Shown: one piece after another, positions 19,842 to 26,073 of the stretch
Position numbering within the stretch: position 1 is the first letter of the stretch
Layout of the letters: the number at the start of each line of letters is the position of its first letter
Translations under genes and position numbers: made by a program
Assembly: GCF_032118995.1 (NCBI RefSeq)
Contig: NC_092654.1
Location: forward strand, 12,594,284 to 12,658,283
Direction of reading: 5' to 3'
Source of the DNA: Asterias amurensis
Taxonomy: Eukaryota > Echinodermata > Asteroidea > Forcipulatida > Asteriidae
DNA length: 64,000 bases
The notes under the pieces: model-generated
Told to the model about the DNA's origin: nothing
What the model saw: the letters and a program-made list of their open reading frames with translations, nothing else
The model's database searches: none

Positions 19842-21875
19842 TAGTTAATAAAACAATATTAAGAACATGTTTCGTGATTTTGAACTAAGTTTGGTGCAAT
19901 TGTTTAATTTTTTATTTTTTTTACCGAGATTATAAAATCAATTAAGTTGAACTTATTGTGTTTTATTCAAACCCTTTTCAGTAATTTTTTGAAACCGGGA
20001 TTACAAAATAAGAGTTTATGACAATTTGAACATTTACCTTTTTGCAATTTGAATATCTTTCCTTGAAGTAATTGCCCAGCAGAGACTACAGGGGAAACCT
20101 GCGAACCAATACCGCAACAAGATCTAGCCCTCATCATAGGATTGTCAGTTGGCCTTGGTGTCCCTGCCCTCTGTATTATCATCGGAATCATCGCATACTG
20201 CGTGTACAGCAAGGGCAAGAAAGCAAAGGTCAACATGAGTGGAGATGGGTGAGAAATAATAATGATAATATAACAACCAGTTTTTAAAAAGCACTTTTCA
20301 CATGGGGGACGGGCATCTCAAAGTGCTTCCACCATTCCCCTGGTCACAGGGCCATTTAATTCATTCCTTAAACCATCTAAGCCCCCTGTGGAGCATACAA
20401 CCTGTGCTACAAATATACACCTACTATAGATAGTTCCCACATGACGTAAATCGGCCATCTTTACGGGCAATTTGGAACACATAGCCATGTGTTTTGCGCG
20501 AGAACGGCGTGCAGCACGCGCAGAATTTACAAAACTCGTTGCCTGATTGGTTAGTAAACAGCGTGGTTGTGTTAATAAACTGAGCGCTTGACGCACCTGC
20601 AAGCTTAAATGCAATTTGCCCGTAAAGATGGCGTCTATTGCAACCTATCTATAAAGCTCAATCAATCACAAGAACCATCCCTGCCCTCACATCACATCCC
20701 CAGGTACCTATTAACCCCTGGGTGTAGAGAAACAATCGTATGTAAGTGTCAGATACATGGGCAATGGTGAGGTTGGGGCAGGTTGGCATAGTACTTTTTC
20801 TTGCCTTCTACTTCTATGACCCCGGTTCGAAACATGGATTGGGGTTTCAGTCCCTACCTGACTGCGTGGGTTTTCCCTGGAATATTTTCCTGGGGTTTTC
20901 CTCCCACATCTAAAACTGATACTTCCTTCCTTGTCTTCTCTCCGTTGGGTTCTTGGCTGGTACAGTGATTCAGTTTGCTTTCCTGAGAGTCCTTGGCTTC
21001 ACAACCAGAACAAATGAAAAGCAATGAAATTAAACAAATTTTCTCGGTCTTGGCTGTCAAGGGCAGCATCAAATTGACTAGAACAATGGCTTGTGCTTAC
21101 TGACCTTCTTCATTGTTAATCCCTTGCTTTTTCTGAGTGTTTTTTCCCTCTCTCTCTTTCCTTTATCTATTTATTTCAGCAACTGCTTCTTTTACACCAG
21201 TATATCTGTTTATGTGTGTTGTGTTGTCCTTTAGCCTTCAAGCAAATGCCCTTAACTGTGTTTTGGCTCTGAAAAACATTAGGTGGATATAGGATGGTAA
21301 TACAAAACTAATTTACTTTGTTAGGCTATGAACTCAATAAGTTCATCTTATTAAAGTCTCTTGATTATTGCTTACCTAGATTTATAAATCATGAATTTTA
21401 TATTTATTAAGTATTTATATGTCTTTCTGGAAGGGCAGACCTCAAATGTACAAACTTCTTCTTTTTTTACCTCCCCATACTATTATTAAAGTTTGTGCAA
21501 AACTTGTCCATTGCATGTTACTTGCCTTAAGGTATGGAGGATGAATTGGAGGGGGGGGGGACTAAAACTTAAACCTGAAATGGTCAACCAAAAGCTGTAT
21601 TATGCCAGATGGGCTCTGTCATGTAACGCTGCGTTCAGTGTTCCAGTGAAAGGTTTCACCTTTTGTGAAAAACAAACCCAAATTAGACGGAATGCAATTT
21701 GCCACCAAGTACCTTTGTTAAGAAGTGCTGGACCCAACATAAAGAGATAGGCCTGGGTAAAGCCATGTATATACATGTACACAGATGTTTATTTGTAGTA
21801 TTCTTCTTCTCTTTTTTCCGCAGTGGAAGCTCTAATGATGACATGGCTATGGAAAATGCAGGGGTTGCAACCTGA
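1129..21875 (+). CDS. HYR-EGF-SEA-transmembrane mosaic protein (3' part of gene)
   Basis: Sixteen exons join without a phase clash into about 916 residues. Order: seven hyalin-repeat (HYR) domains, an EGF, a calcium-binding-type EGF, a short linker, an SEA-like module over three exons, a Cys-rich EGF-like stem, a transmembrane helix (LALIIGLSVGLGVPALCIII region) and a roughly 30-residue tail starting with KGKKAK. HYR domains are immunoglobulin-like folds of extracellular adhesion proteins such as hyalin. With the EGF stem and single helix, this suggests a type I surface adhesion protein or receptor; its ligand is unknown. The ten exons from the first HYR domain to the linker all have 1-1 phase, typical of shuffled extracellular modules. 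The amino-terminal part lies before the window. Domain calls are by eye; the splice joins are strongly supported by phase. Confidence 0.85.
1380..2135. mobile_element. Old palindromic MITE split by a younger one
   Basis: Outer halves lie at about 1380-1529 and 1925-2135 and together resemble the unbroken copy at 6455-6815. Between them sits a complete TTAA-type copy (1534-1920). TTAA occurs at 1530-1533 and again at 1921-1924, as expected for a 4-bp target-site duplication. Confidence 0.7.
2366..2712. mobile_element. Palindromic MITE, GTCCACAGATTTACAT family
   Basis: The two arms are complementary: the left has AAGATAATGATAGTAGAAAG, the right has CTACTATAATTATCTTCAAA. The centre is CATCTCATGAGACGAAAATT. 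The same family recurs at 4513, 24468, 48236, 49283, 58496, 62515 and 63455. Confidence 0.75.
3010..3243 (+). CDS. HYR domain exon 2
   Basis: The acceptor is TTTTGTTCCAG and the donor is CAA|GTAAGG; phase 1-1, 78 codons. The protein begins DPTFSTGCPNN and ends VSCVFTVSVGSS, with EVTCTAMDSLLIDQQ in between. It is closely similar to the exon at 5990 and lacks the longer insert of the 4253/7525 type. Confidence 0.88.
3466..3640. mobile_element. Partial MITE, GTCCACAGATTTACAT family
   Basis: One arm only (AAGATAATGATGGTAGAAAG), abutting the TTAA-type MITE at 3645. Confidence 0.55.
3645..4030. mobile_element. TTAA-type MITE (AGACACTGGACAC... family)
   Basis: Complete palindromic copy in an intron. 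The left end is TTAAAGACACTGGACAC and the right end GTGTCCACTGCC. The centre holds the diagnostic TTTCGAGACCTCAAATTCTA. This is the dominant repeat family of the window. Confidence 0.75.
4253..4498 (+). CDS. HYR domain exon 3
   Basis: The acceptor is TTCTTCTTTTGCAG and the donor is GTTT|GTAAGT; phase 1-1, 82 codons. Key stretches are VPTFNTPGSC, TASGITWTEPAST, VSCEPDPD and CEFAVHVC. It is nearly a sister of the exon at 7525 (both have TVSCEPDPD and TATND/AATND). Confidence 0.88.
4513..4880. mobile_element. Palindromic MITE, GTCCACAGATTTACAT family
   Basis: It starts a few bases after the donor of the HYR exon. The arms pair over most of their length; the centre lies near 4700. Confidence 0.7.
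4881..5989. other. Intron, mostly unclassified
   Basis: No exon is visible. There is a sub-repeat pair around AAGATCACTGGTTYCAGT (about 5195-5240 and 5425-5465). A segment at 5650-5740 resembles the left part of the foldback at 11231-11400. At 5755-5815 there is an AAGCGCCTTACCCTTAGGTG tail, as in other SINE-like fragments here. Confidence 0.45.
5990..6229 (+). CDS. HYR domain exon 4
   Basis: The acceptor is TTCTTTTTCAG and the donor is GCAA|GTAAGT; phase 1-1, 80 codons. It begins DPTFDAEGCPDDD and ends ASCSFTISVGAS, with VVTCTATDSVLTDQE. Its closest relative in the window is the exon at 3010. Confidence 0.88.
6455..6815. mobile_element. TTAA-type MITE, divergent subfamily
   Basis: The left end is GAAGACACTGGACACTATTGG; the right end merges with a second foldback at about 6830. 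It serves as the unbroken reference for the split copy at 1380-2135. Confidence 0.65.
6830..7178. mobile_element. Foldback element with GGGCAATTCCACGGTAACGG ends
   Basis: The ends are exact or near-exact reverse complements (GGGCAATTCCACGGTAACGG versus CCGTTACCGTGGAATTGCCC). Second-level arms pair too (AATCATGGATATCATTAACA versus TTAAAGATATCCATGATTTA). A 41-bp segment containing CCTTCCATTACCGACCTTAT is tandemly doubled at 6929-7010. Confidence 0.75.
7262..7330 (+). repeat. tRNA-like fragment (SINE head or tRNA pseudogene)
   Basis: It has an A-box-like TGGTGTAGTTGG and a B-box-like GGGTTCAAATCCCACCC about 40 bases apart. The outer stem does not pair, so a functional tRNA is not claimed. A T-rich tract and a G-run follow at 7355-7396. 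Confidence 0.45.
7525..7764 (+). CDS. HYR domain exon 5
   Basis: The acceptor is GTTACTTTTCAG and the donor is GTCT|GTAAGT; phase 1-1, 80 codons. It has EPVFNAPC, TASGFTWDKPSAT, TVSCEPDPDSA and CELTVRVC. It is the closest paralogue of the exon at 4253. Confidence 0.88.
7765..8812. other. Intron with a dispersed repeat
   Basis: The segment at about 7880-8120 (for example TGTCTGATTGTGTTTCGT) has a second copy at 10115-10315 and a shorter relative at 18640-18770. TTA repeats lie just before the next exon. Confidence 0.5.
8813..9055 (+). CDS. HYR domain exon 6
   Basis: The acceptor is CTGTCGTTACAG and the donor is ATTC|GTAAGTG; phase 1-1, 81 codons. The reading frame gives VPAFEDNKC, VAWLLPKATLKNGDPASVAC, TDVVCTASEAP and CSFKVSI. 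Cys spacing and the final beta-strand motif fit HYR; it is the most divergent of the set. Confidence 0.82.
9056..10495. other. Intron between HYR exons 6 and 7
   Basis: It contains half of a TTAA-type MITE (from about 10003) that runs into the dispersed segment at 10115-10315, and a TATC microsatellite (10430-10455) close to the acceptor. The part from 9130 to 10000 holds nothing I can identify. Confidence 0.45.
10496..10753 (+). CDS. HYR domain exon 7
   Basis: The acceptor is GTCTTTTACTAG and the donor is GAAG|GTAAGT; phase 1-1, 86 codons. Key stretches are APNFTDGCPNDV, AHIWDMPEATNDYTP, TTVLCFAIDSRGNTASCDFT and ISVE. The A-x-D-x-x-G-N-T-A-S-C core is the classic HYR motif. Open sequence beyond the donor up to 10944 is read-through and not coding. 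Confidence 0.88.
11097..11150 (+). repeat. SINE-like tail
   Basis: The pattern CAGCGCCTTGAG ... GTGCGCTATATAAGAC recurs at 13908-13955 and, more weakly, at 15604-15650 and 19781-19840, twice followed by TTA runs. This is the typical tail arrangement of short retroelements. Confidence 0.5.
11231..11400. repeat. Foldback element, CAATGTGTGGTGAAGAG ends
   Basis: The left arm has TTCAACTGGTGGTTTAGTCC and CAAGGCTTGGTTCT; the right arm has AGAACCATGCCTCG and TTTAAACCGCTAGTTGAA. A one-sided copy lies at about 5650-5740. Confidence 0.55.
11495..11611 (+). CDS. EGF-like domain exon
   Basis: The acceptor is TTGATTCTAG and the donor is ACAA|GTAAGT; phase 1-1, 39 codons. Six cysteines are arranged C-x3-C-x5-C-x10-C-x-C-x10-C in VECTPECNATSMCTLSNKGE and the following CICNEGYTLSDNQC. 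This is a compact EGF module at the join between the HYR array and the stem. Confidence 0.85.
11685..11870. repeat. Dispersed repeat (CTTCAAGGTGTGGGCTACAA)
   Basis: It shares CAGAGGCCGTTACCCC, GTCCATACGAATGTAGGCTT and GTAGAGCAGAAAGCACTACC-type blocks with 24588-24775. The second copy sits inside a palindromic MITE, so the element is mobile. Class unknown. Confidence 0.55.
12040..12220. mobile_element. Foldback MITE, GCCTGGTTCATACTT ends
   Basis: The left end GCCTGGTTCATACTTTATGC pairs with the right GCATGAAGTATGAACCGGGC, and GCGAATGCGAAGCGAA pairs with TTCGCTTCGCATTCGC. A half copy is at 51421-51510. Confidence 0.65.
12617..13000. mobile_element. Palindromic MITE, GTTACAGAATTGGTAAGAAA family
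   Basis: The left arm starts AAAGGAACGTTACAGAATTG. The right arm ends GATTCTGTAAAGTTCCTTTT just before the polypyrimidine tract of the next exon. Confidence 0.55.
13028..13153 (+). CDS. Calcium-binding-type EGF exon
   Basis: The acceptor is TGTCCACAG and the donor is TGCA|GTAAGA; phase 1-1, 42 codons. The join gives NKDECKVDQPC at the start, close to the D-x-D/N-E-C calcium-binding EGF opening, then CSCKEGYFGDGMYSC. The six cysteines are in EGF spacing. Confidence 0.87.
13217..13606. mobile_element. TTAA-type MITE, AAGGCTTCAGGCC-centred subfamily
   Basis: The ends are AAAGGCACTTGACATCATTGG and GATAGTACCCATTGC. The centre is the short palindrome AAGGCTTCAGGCCTGAAGTC. Related centres occur at 18930-18950, 59150 and 61150. 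Confidence 0.6.
13699..13737 (+). CDS. Linker mini-exon
   Basis: A 39-nt, phase 1-1 exon between TTTTTGACCATAG and ACAG|GTAAAT. It encodes APVVFPDLDST, joining the second EGF to the SEA-like module. It is called because it is the only short open segment that keeps phase between 13153 and 14407. The donor is average, so it is less sure than its neighbours. Confidence 0.6.
14067..14290. repeat. Foldback repeat with GAGTTGAAACCAACGGTTCT
   Basis: The left arm (TATCTCTTAATGAGTTTGGG) pairs with the right arm (CCGAACTCATTTAGAGATAG). The right part has a second copy at 34867-35020, next to a hairpin that resembles a degraded hammerhead ribozyme. Confidence 0.5.
14407..14531 (+). CDS. SEA-like module, first exon
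   Basis: The acceptor is TTTGAATTTTAG and the donor is TCAA|GTGAGT; phase 1 to 0. It encodes ENFEKVFNVEIAIADSSVSA and continues CEPYVDTQTVEC to ALVRTFIIQ. Alternating hydrophobic residues and position before the GSVII motif fit the start of an SEA-type alpha/beta fold; the cysteine pair is unusual for SEA. Confidence 0.7.
14571..14824. mobile_element. GGGCCCAATTTCATGGCTC foldback MITE
   Basis: The ends are reverse complements (GGGCCCAATTTCATGGCTCT and AGAGCCATGAAATTGGGCCC), with inner GTAAGCRCAGAATTC blocks in both orientations. Other copies are at 35422-35668 and 46139-46394. A stray end-like piece follows at 14824-14850. Confidence 0.8.
15120..15494. mobile_element. TTAA-type MITE
   Basis: Complete copy in an intron: TTAAAGACAGTGTACACTAT at the left and AATAGTGTCCACTGC at the right, centre TTTCGAGACCTCAAATTCTA. 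Confidence 0.75.
15694..15764 (+). CDS. SEA-like module, second exon
   Basis: The acceptor is TGTTTATCAACAG and the donor is ATAAG|GTAAGT; phase 0 to 2. It encodes VTPLYQQVSVDSFIRIDVNQ then TSI. The pattern (VSVDSFIRIDV) is like the strand preceding the cleavage turn of SEA domains. Confidence 0.75.
15765..16847. other. Intron within the SEA-like module
   Basis: No exon is visible. A tRNA-like B-box (AGGGTTCGAATCGCATC) lies at 16077-16100, probably a SINE remnant. A short inverted repeat (GCGATCCCAACCGGAAGC versus GACTTGTTGAGTCGGTTGGG region) lies at 16200-16340. The rest is AT-rich. Confidence 0.45.
16848..17020 (+). CDS. SEA-like module, third exon with GSVII motif
   Basis: The acceptor is CTGATTCTGTAG and the donor is AAGG|GTGAGT; phase 2 to 1. 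It opens RNGSVIIPHNVIYNFS and ends VVVNCTSCQDPK. NGSVII is close to the G-SVVV site at which many SEA domains cleave themselves between Gly and Ser, leaving two associated chains. Whether cleavage occurs here is not known. Confidence 0.82.
17021..18395. other. Intron
   Basis: No exon is visible. The right part is a full PAL-3 foldback (17919-18306). The part from 17170 to 17200 resembles a MITE end (AAGGCATTGGACACTATTG). Confidence 0.5.
17919..18306. mobile_element. PAL-3 foldback MITE (GGAACACGTTGCCTTGGATC ends)
   Basis: A near-perfect palindrome of about 390 bp. The ends are AAAGGAACACGTTGCCTTGG and its complement; the centre is GGGAGTCAAAATTTTGACTC. A second full copy is at 29229-29618; broken copies are at 36180, 43075 and 50029. 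Confidence 0.8.
18396..18564 (+). CDS. Cys-rich EGF-like stem exon
   Basis: The acceptor is CTTGTTGTAG and the donor is GTAG|GTAAGT; phase 1 to 2. It encodes VCAAAKCAEGYSLVNDN, then CIPTCVSVCTSNSEYCNEGT. Cysteine spacing at the end (C-x3-C-x6-C-x4-C) runs into the next exon's CPAETTGETC to complete a juxtamembrane EGF-like module. Confidence 0.82.
18630..19107. mobile_element. TTAA-type MITE carrying an extra dispersed segment
   Basis: A MITE beginning CTTAAAGACACTGGG and ending GTGTCCAGTGCCTTTAA. Just inside the left end lies the segment (AGTCACCACTAGTG ... GCCCAGGCCTACACTTGA) also seen at 7960-8060 and 10125-10200, here inserted in the other orientation. Confidence 0.55.
19260..19690. repeat. 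Degenerate minisatellite, ATGCTCTTTATTTAACTATT
   Basis: About a dozen imperfect units of roughly 25-35 bp, each with ATGCTCTGTA/TTTATTT, AACTATT and GGTTCTTAC. Unit length drifts through the array. It is intronic. Confidence 0.7.
20069..20248 (+). CDS. Transmembrane exon
   Basis: The acceptor is TCTTTCCTTGAAG and the donor is GATGG|GTGAGA; phase 2 to 2. It encodes CPAETTGETCEPIPQQ, a hydrophobic helix of about 23 residues ending VPALCIIIGIIAYCVY, and a basic stop-transfer SKGKKAKVNMSG. The orientation rule (positive inside) makes this a type I membrane protein. Confidence 0.9.
20249..21823. other. Last intron
   Basis: It contains a foldback around GCCATCTTTACGGGCAA / TTGCCCGTAAAGATGGC (20450-20632) and a SINE-like piece with GACCCCGGTTCGAAAC (about 20780-21060). 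No exon is visible. Confidence 0.5.
20430..20655. repeat. Foldback element, CTATAGATAG ... CTATCTATAAAG ends
   Basis: Inner arms GGCCATCTTTACGGGCAATT and AATTTGCCCGTAAAGATGGC are complementary, with about 130 bp between them. Confidence 0.55.
21824..21875 (+). CDS. Terminal exon, cytoplasmic tail end
   Basis: The acceptor is TTTTTTCCGCAG. In phase 2 it reads GSSNDDMAMENAGVAT and stops at TGA 21873-21875. The tail has no obvious signalling motif. A good donor-like AAGG|GTAAGT follows the stop at 21889, so the 3' UTR may itself be spliced. Confidence 0.85.
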
Positions 21876-23032
21876 GTTTGTTGTTAAGGGTAAGTTTATC
21901 AGAGTGAGGTTTTGCTTCATTCTATGTCTATACTTTCTTAACCAGAGTAGACGATTACACTAAAGTTAATTGCTCTTTCGTGATGGGTTTCTTAAATTCA
22001 ATGTCAAAGGCACAGGAGTTTTTGGTGAGGAGTTAAACTTCATAAATTTTGTTTAGCTTTTGTTAGCGATATTATTGTTATTATGTTAATATTCTCAGTG
22101 GTTTGATTTAAATATACAAAACTCTTTGAATTGTAATATTTGAGGTGTTTCATATTAAGTTTGTTCTCCCAAGGCTTAATTAACATTTAAATAAATGCAT
22201 GCACAAAAAAGTAAAAGGAGAACATAGTATATTTTACGCTGCTGATTTGTTCAAGTGAGGTGTTTTTTACTATTACATATTTTCTGAAGTAATGGTTGGA
22301 AAGAACAGATTGAATGTATTTTGATAAAATTTTGTTTCATTTATGGAATCATCCTTATAAGAGACCTCTCATCAGTTACACACTCAGCCATCGCAAAGAA
22401 ATAAGAGTTTGTATGCGCCCACACAGATTTTACCATGCAGGCTCTGTTCTGGCCTGTGGCGTCAGGGTACTGACAAGGGTGCACCCCACTAAGGGAAAAC
22501 ATAGAGTGTCTGCCCAATTTATATTTTGTAGGCCCTAAAAGTCTTAGACATTATTATTTGAGAGTCCTTTAACAGGGGTATAGTGTAGAAATATTTCCAA
22601 TGGTTGTCTGGGGTTGTTGGCTTGATGTTTTTGGATGATATAGGCTCTTAAGCAACAGTCGTATTTGCCGAGAGGTGTAAAGAAATCTTTTGAGGTTGAT
22701 GCTTGGACGTTTAGAAAATTACACTGGCTAGGGGTGTTTTTATTGGAAGGAGAACAAGTACAGGTTCTCCCATATCAAATTGAGCAGAGAATAAAAGTTC
22801 AAGAGCCGATTGGGTAATTTAATTTTCCCTTTACTGTAAACTGAAAAAGCTGTGAGACTCCACTTTTTTGTGTGTGTATTTTTGAATGTTTTGAGCATTT
22901 TACACTTCATGCTATGGTTTTTTTAGTGGGGTGCACCAACAAAAATACTGCCTTTGCTGAAGTCTGGCACATAACTATCGGCCAATCAGAGGTCTTCCTG
23001 TGACCTCGTTGAGGGCGCTGTTTGAGCTTGTG

Positions 23033-23192
23033 ACTATAGACCTTATCGCAAATACCAATGCGCAAGCGCAGACTGTTGAATGAGGTGCATTGTGGGATAT
23101 ATATGAATCAAATTTGTAATCAGCTAGACCACAATGCACCTAATTCCAAGCTTTACGCGCGCGCCCCAGTATTTGCGAAAAGGTCTATGACG
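23033..23192. mobile_element. Short foldback MITE, TATAGACCTTATCGCAAATA ends
   Basis: The left TATAGACCTTATCGCAAATAC pairs with the right GTATTTGCGAAAAGGTCTA. TGAC flanks both ends (possible 4-bp duplication). The centre includes TGCATTGTGGGATATAT and CCACAATGCACC. Confidence 0.65.
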
Positions 23193-23540
23193 CAAGGGGT
23201 CTTTTGTGAGCATTTACTGATCGTGTAGACACAATAAATATTACAAAACACATAGAGGGCTAAATAATTAGAATATGCAAATTATTAGTATGCTGTAGGT
23301 ATGTTTTGTGTCTTCAGAGTTTGAGAACAATTTGTTGCCAAAATTGTAGGCCTATTCACTTGCTTTTAAATATATATATATGGCTAAAAATATGAGCTAG
23401 CTTTTTTGCACTGGCAGCTTTTTTTAAACAACTATAGAGGCAACCAAATGCACAAGGAACCCTTTGGCAGAACCCGGCCCAATTTCATAAAGCCAGTAGG
23501 CCTTATAAAAAAATTGCTGAACACAGAACAGTATTGTTTT

Positions 23541-23690
23541 AAAGCCATTGGACACTTTCGGAACAGAAAAAAAAATTAAAGTTCACAGATTTACAAATAA
23601 CTTACTGTGTTTACAGAAGGTAATGGTGAAAGACATTCTAGAAATATTATTCCATGAAATGTTTTACTGTTTACCGAAGTGTACTTTCAA
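23541..23690. mobile_element. Half copy of PAL-5 MITE (AAGCCATTGGACACTTTCGG)
   Basis: It matches the left arm of 30059-30425 and ends near the centre of the palindrome. Confidence 0.6.
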
Positions 23691-24467
23691 CTGGTGGCCC
23701 ACTAACGTTTTGTGTTGCAGAGCATTATATTTTCTGGTTGCCAGCTCTATTAAATTGGGCCCAGGAGAAAATCTTATAATTATGAGTTGGCCTTAATTAT
23801 GTATGACTATGACTTATATATCATTATTAATTAGAATTTATTTGTAATTAGGACTTGTGCCATTAAGGTCATATTATTTAACTTTCTTTGAAGTAATTTT
23901 AATTGAAATTCCAGATTTTTTGAAAACTTAGTGGAACAATGTGTTTTGATTTCGTCAGTCAATCCTGATGTGTTAAAACTATGTATCATAATGATTGTTC
24001 TCCCCATGACTTTTCTTGTAACTTCGTTGGTCTATATCACCAATATGCAAACACTAGTTTTTGATAATATTATATCCGAGTTGTCCGTATGCTTTAAGCA
24101 AATAACATTGGAAACCAAAAATGTTCCGATACTTACAATACTTGCATGGTTTATTGTTGTCTTAAACTGATTGATTATACAATAGATTATATTAGAATAT
24201 GCTTAATATTAGTCTAAAGTGGTCGTATATTTAATAAATGTTAATAATTATCTATAGTTTACAATAACTCCGAGTTAAAATTCCATGGTTAGTTGTGGTA
24301 CATAATACTGTATAATAAGACTATTTGTTCCGACCTGAGTTAAAACTGAGCCAGTGATTTAAATCATCCCATCCTTCTCTTTTGTGACTACCCACTTCTG
24401 TAATAGTGCTGACAGTAAACGCAGTTTAGCTAGCTGAAGCCATTTCGCAAAGCTGCTCTGCTTAAAG

Positions 24468-25038
24468 GGTATATGTACTTTTTTGGGGACAAAAAAAAAT
24501 GTCCACAGATTTACATTAAACTTACACAGTTTGAAGATAATGATAGGAGAAAGCTTCCCTGAAAATATTACTTGCTGAGGTTTTTTTTTTGCACAAGGCC
24601 TGAAGGACACTTCAAGGTTTGGGCTACAACTATATTTTCCAGAGGCCGTTGCCACCTACTCCTAGGGCTGAAACAGGGTTACCCCTTTCACAGTCCATAC
24701 GAATGTAGGCTTGGGTATCATCCATTCGAAGCCTGGCCGGTAGAGCAGAAAGCACTACCTCCCCAATTTTCGACAAATTGGTGCAGTTTTTGAGAAATGA
24801 GTAAAAACACTGTAATGAAAATAATTTTCGTTTCACTGATCATGAGACGAATATTATTTTCGCATGTAAAAACGTATTTTCATGACATTGTTTTACCCAT
24901 TTCTCAAAAACTACATCACCTCAGCATCTACTATTTTCAGGGAAGCTTTCTACTATCATTAATCTCAAACGGTGTAAGTTTAATGTAAATCTGTGGACAT
25001 TGTGTTTTGTATTAGAAAAAGTTCCCGAATCCTTTAAA
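24468..25038. mobile_element. GTCCACAGATTTACAT-family MITE with an inserted repeat
   Basis: The arms pair across the whole element. At 24588-24775, inside the left arm next to a T-run, sits a copy of the 11685-11870 repeat (ACGAATGTAGGCTTGGGTAT). The inserted repeat is therefore younger than this MITE. Confidence 0.7.
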
Positions 25039-25416
25039 GACACTGGACACTATTGGTAATTGTCTAAGACCAGTCTTCTAACTTGGTGTATCTCAAAGTA
25101 TGCATGAACTAACAAACCTGTGAAAATTTGAGCTCAATGGGTCTTCAAAGTTGCGAGATAATAATGAAAGAAAAAACGCCATTGTTACATGAAGTTGTGT
25201 GCTTTCAGGTGCTTGATTTCGAGACCTCAAATTCTAATCTGAGGTCTCGAAATCAAATTCGTGGAAAATTACTTATTTTGTCGAAAACTACGTCACTTCA
25301 GAGGGAGCCGGTTCTCACAATGTTTTATACCATCAACCTCTCCCCATTACTCGTTACCAATTAAGGTTTTGTGCTAATAATTATTTTGAGTAATTACCAT
25401 CACCAGTGCCTTTAAA
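25036..25416. mobile_element. TTAA-type MITE
   Basis: The left end is TTAAAGACACTGGACACTAT and the right end CACCAGTGCCTTTAA, with a small deletion near the right end. It shares its left boundary with the preceding element. Confidence 0.75.
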
Positions 25417-25459
25417 GAAACCTGTTGGTTTGACCCTTACACCGAGAACAAAATCACAG

Positions 25460-25838
25460 CAGTGGACACTATTGGTAATTACTCAAAATAATTATTAGCA
25501 TAAAACCTTTCTTGGTGATGAGTAATGGGGAGAGGTTGATGGTATAAAACATTGTGAGAAATGGCTCCCTCTGAAGTGACATAGTTTTCGAGAAAGAAGT
25601 AATTTTCCACGAATTTGATTCAAGACCTCAGATTTAGAACTTGCGGTCTCGAAATCAACCATCTAAACGCACACAACTTCGTTTGACATGGGTGTTTTTT
25701 CTTTCATTATTATCTCGCAAGTTCGATGACCGATTGAGCTCAAATTTTCACAGGTTTGTTATTTTATTCATATGTTGAGATACACCAACTGTGAAGGCTA
25801 GTCTTTGACAATTATCAAAGGTGTCCACTGCCTTTATT
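25460..25838. mobile_element. TTAA-type MITE
   Basis: Opposite-type copy: CAGTGGACACTATTGGTAAT ... AAAGGTGTCCACTGCCTTTA. The centre is ACTTGCGGTCTCGAAATCAA. It lies downstream of the stop of the minus-strand 323-residue gene. Confidence 0.72.
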
Positions 25839-26073
25839 GTAAAGAAAACTTGCCACGTGACAGACAAAGTATTGCCTGGGTGAAACGGGTTATCATGCAA
25901 TGCAGACGATGTGGCAAGAACAATTGTGCTGAATATATCTGTAAAATGACCGTAGCTATGCACATGTTGGTTTGGCAAAGGTCTTGGATCATACTGTATT
26001 GCACTGATATATGTCATCCGTACCGCCCCGCCCCCAGTTTGTTGTTTTCAAAAGGGAGCCTGCAATCAATTAA

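Larger units (their letters stand above)
21876..24360. other. Probable 3' UTR and downstream spacer of the HYR gene
   Basis: No protein-coding exon is seen. Candidate AATAAA signals are at 22190-22195 and 24233-24238. It also holds a foldback (23033-23192) and half a PAL-5 copy (23541-23690). Confidence 0.4.
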
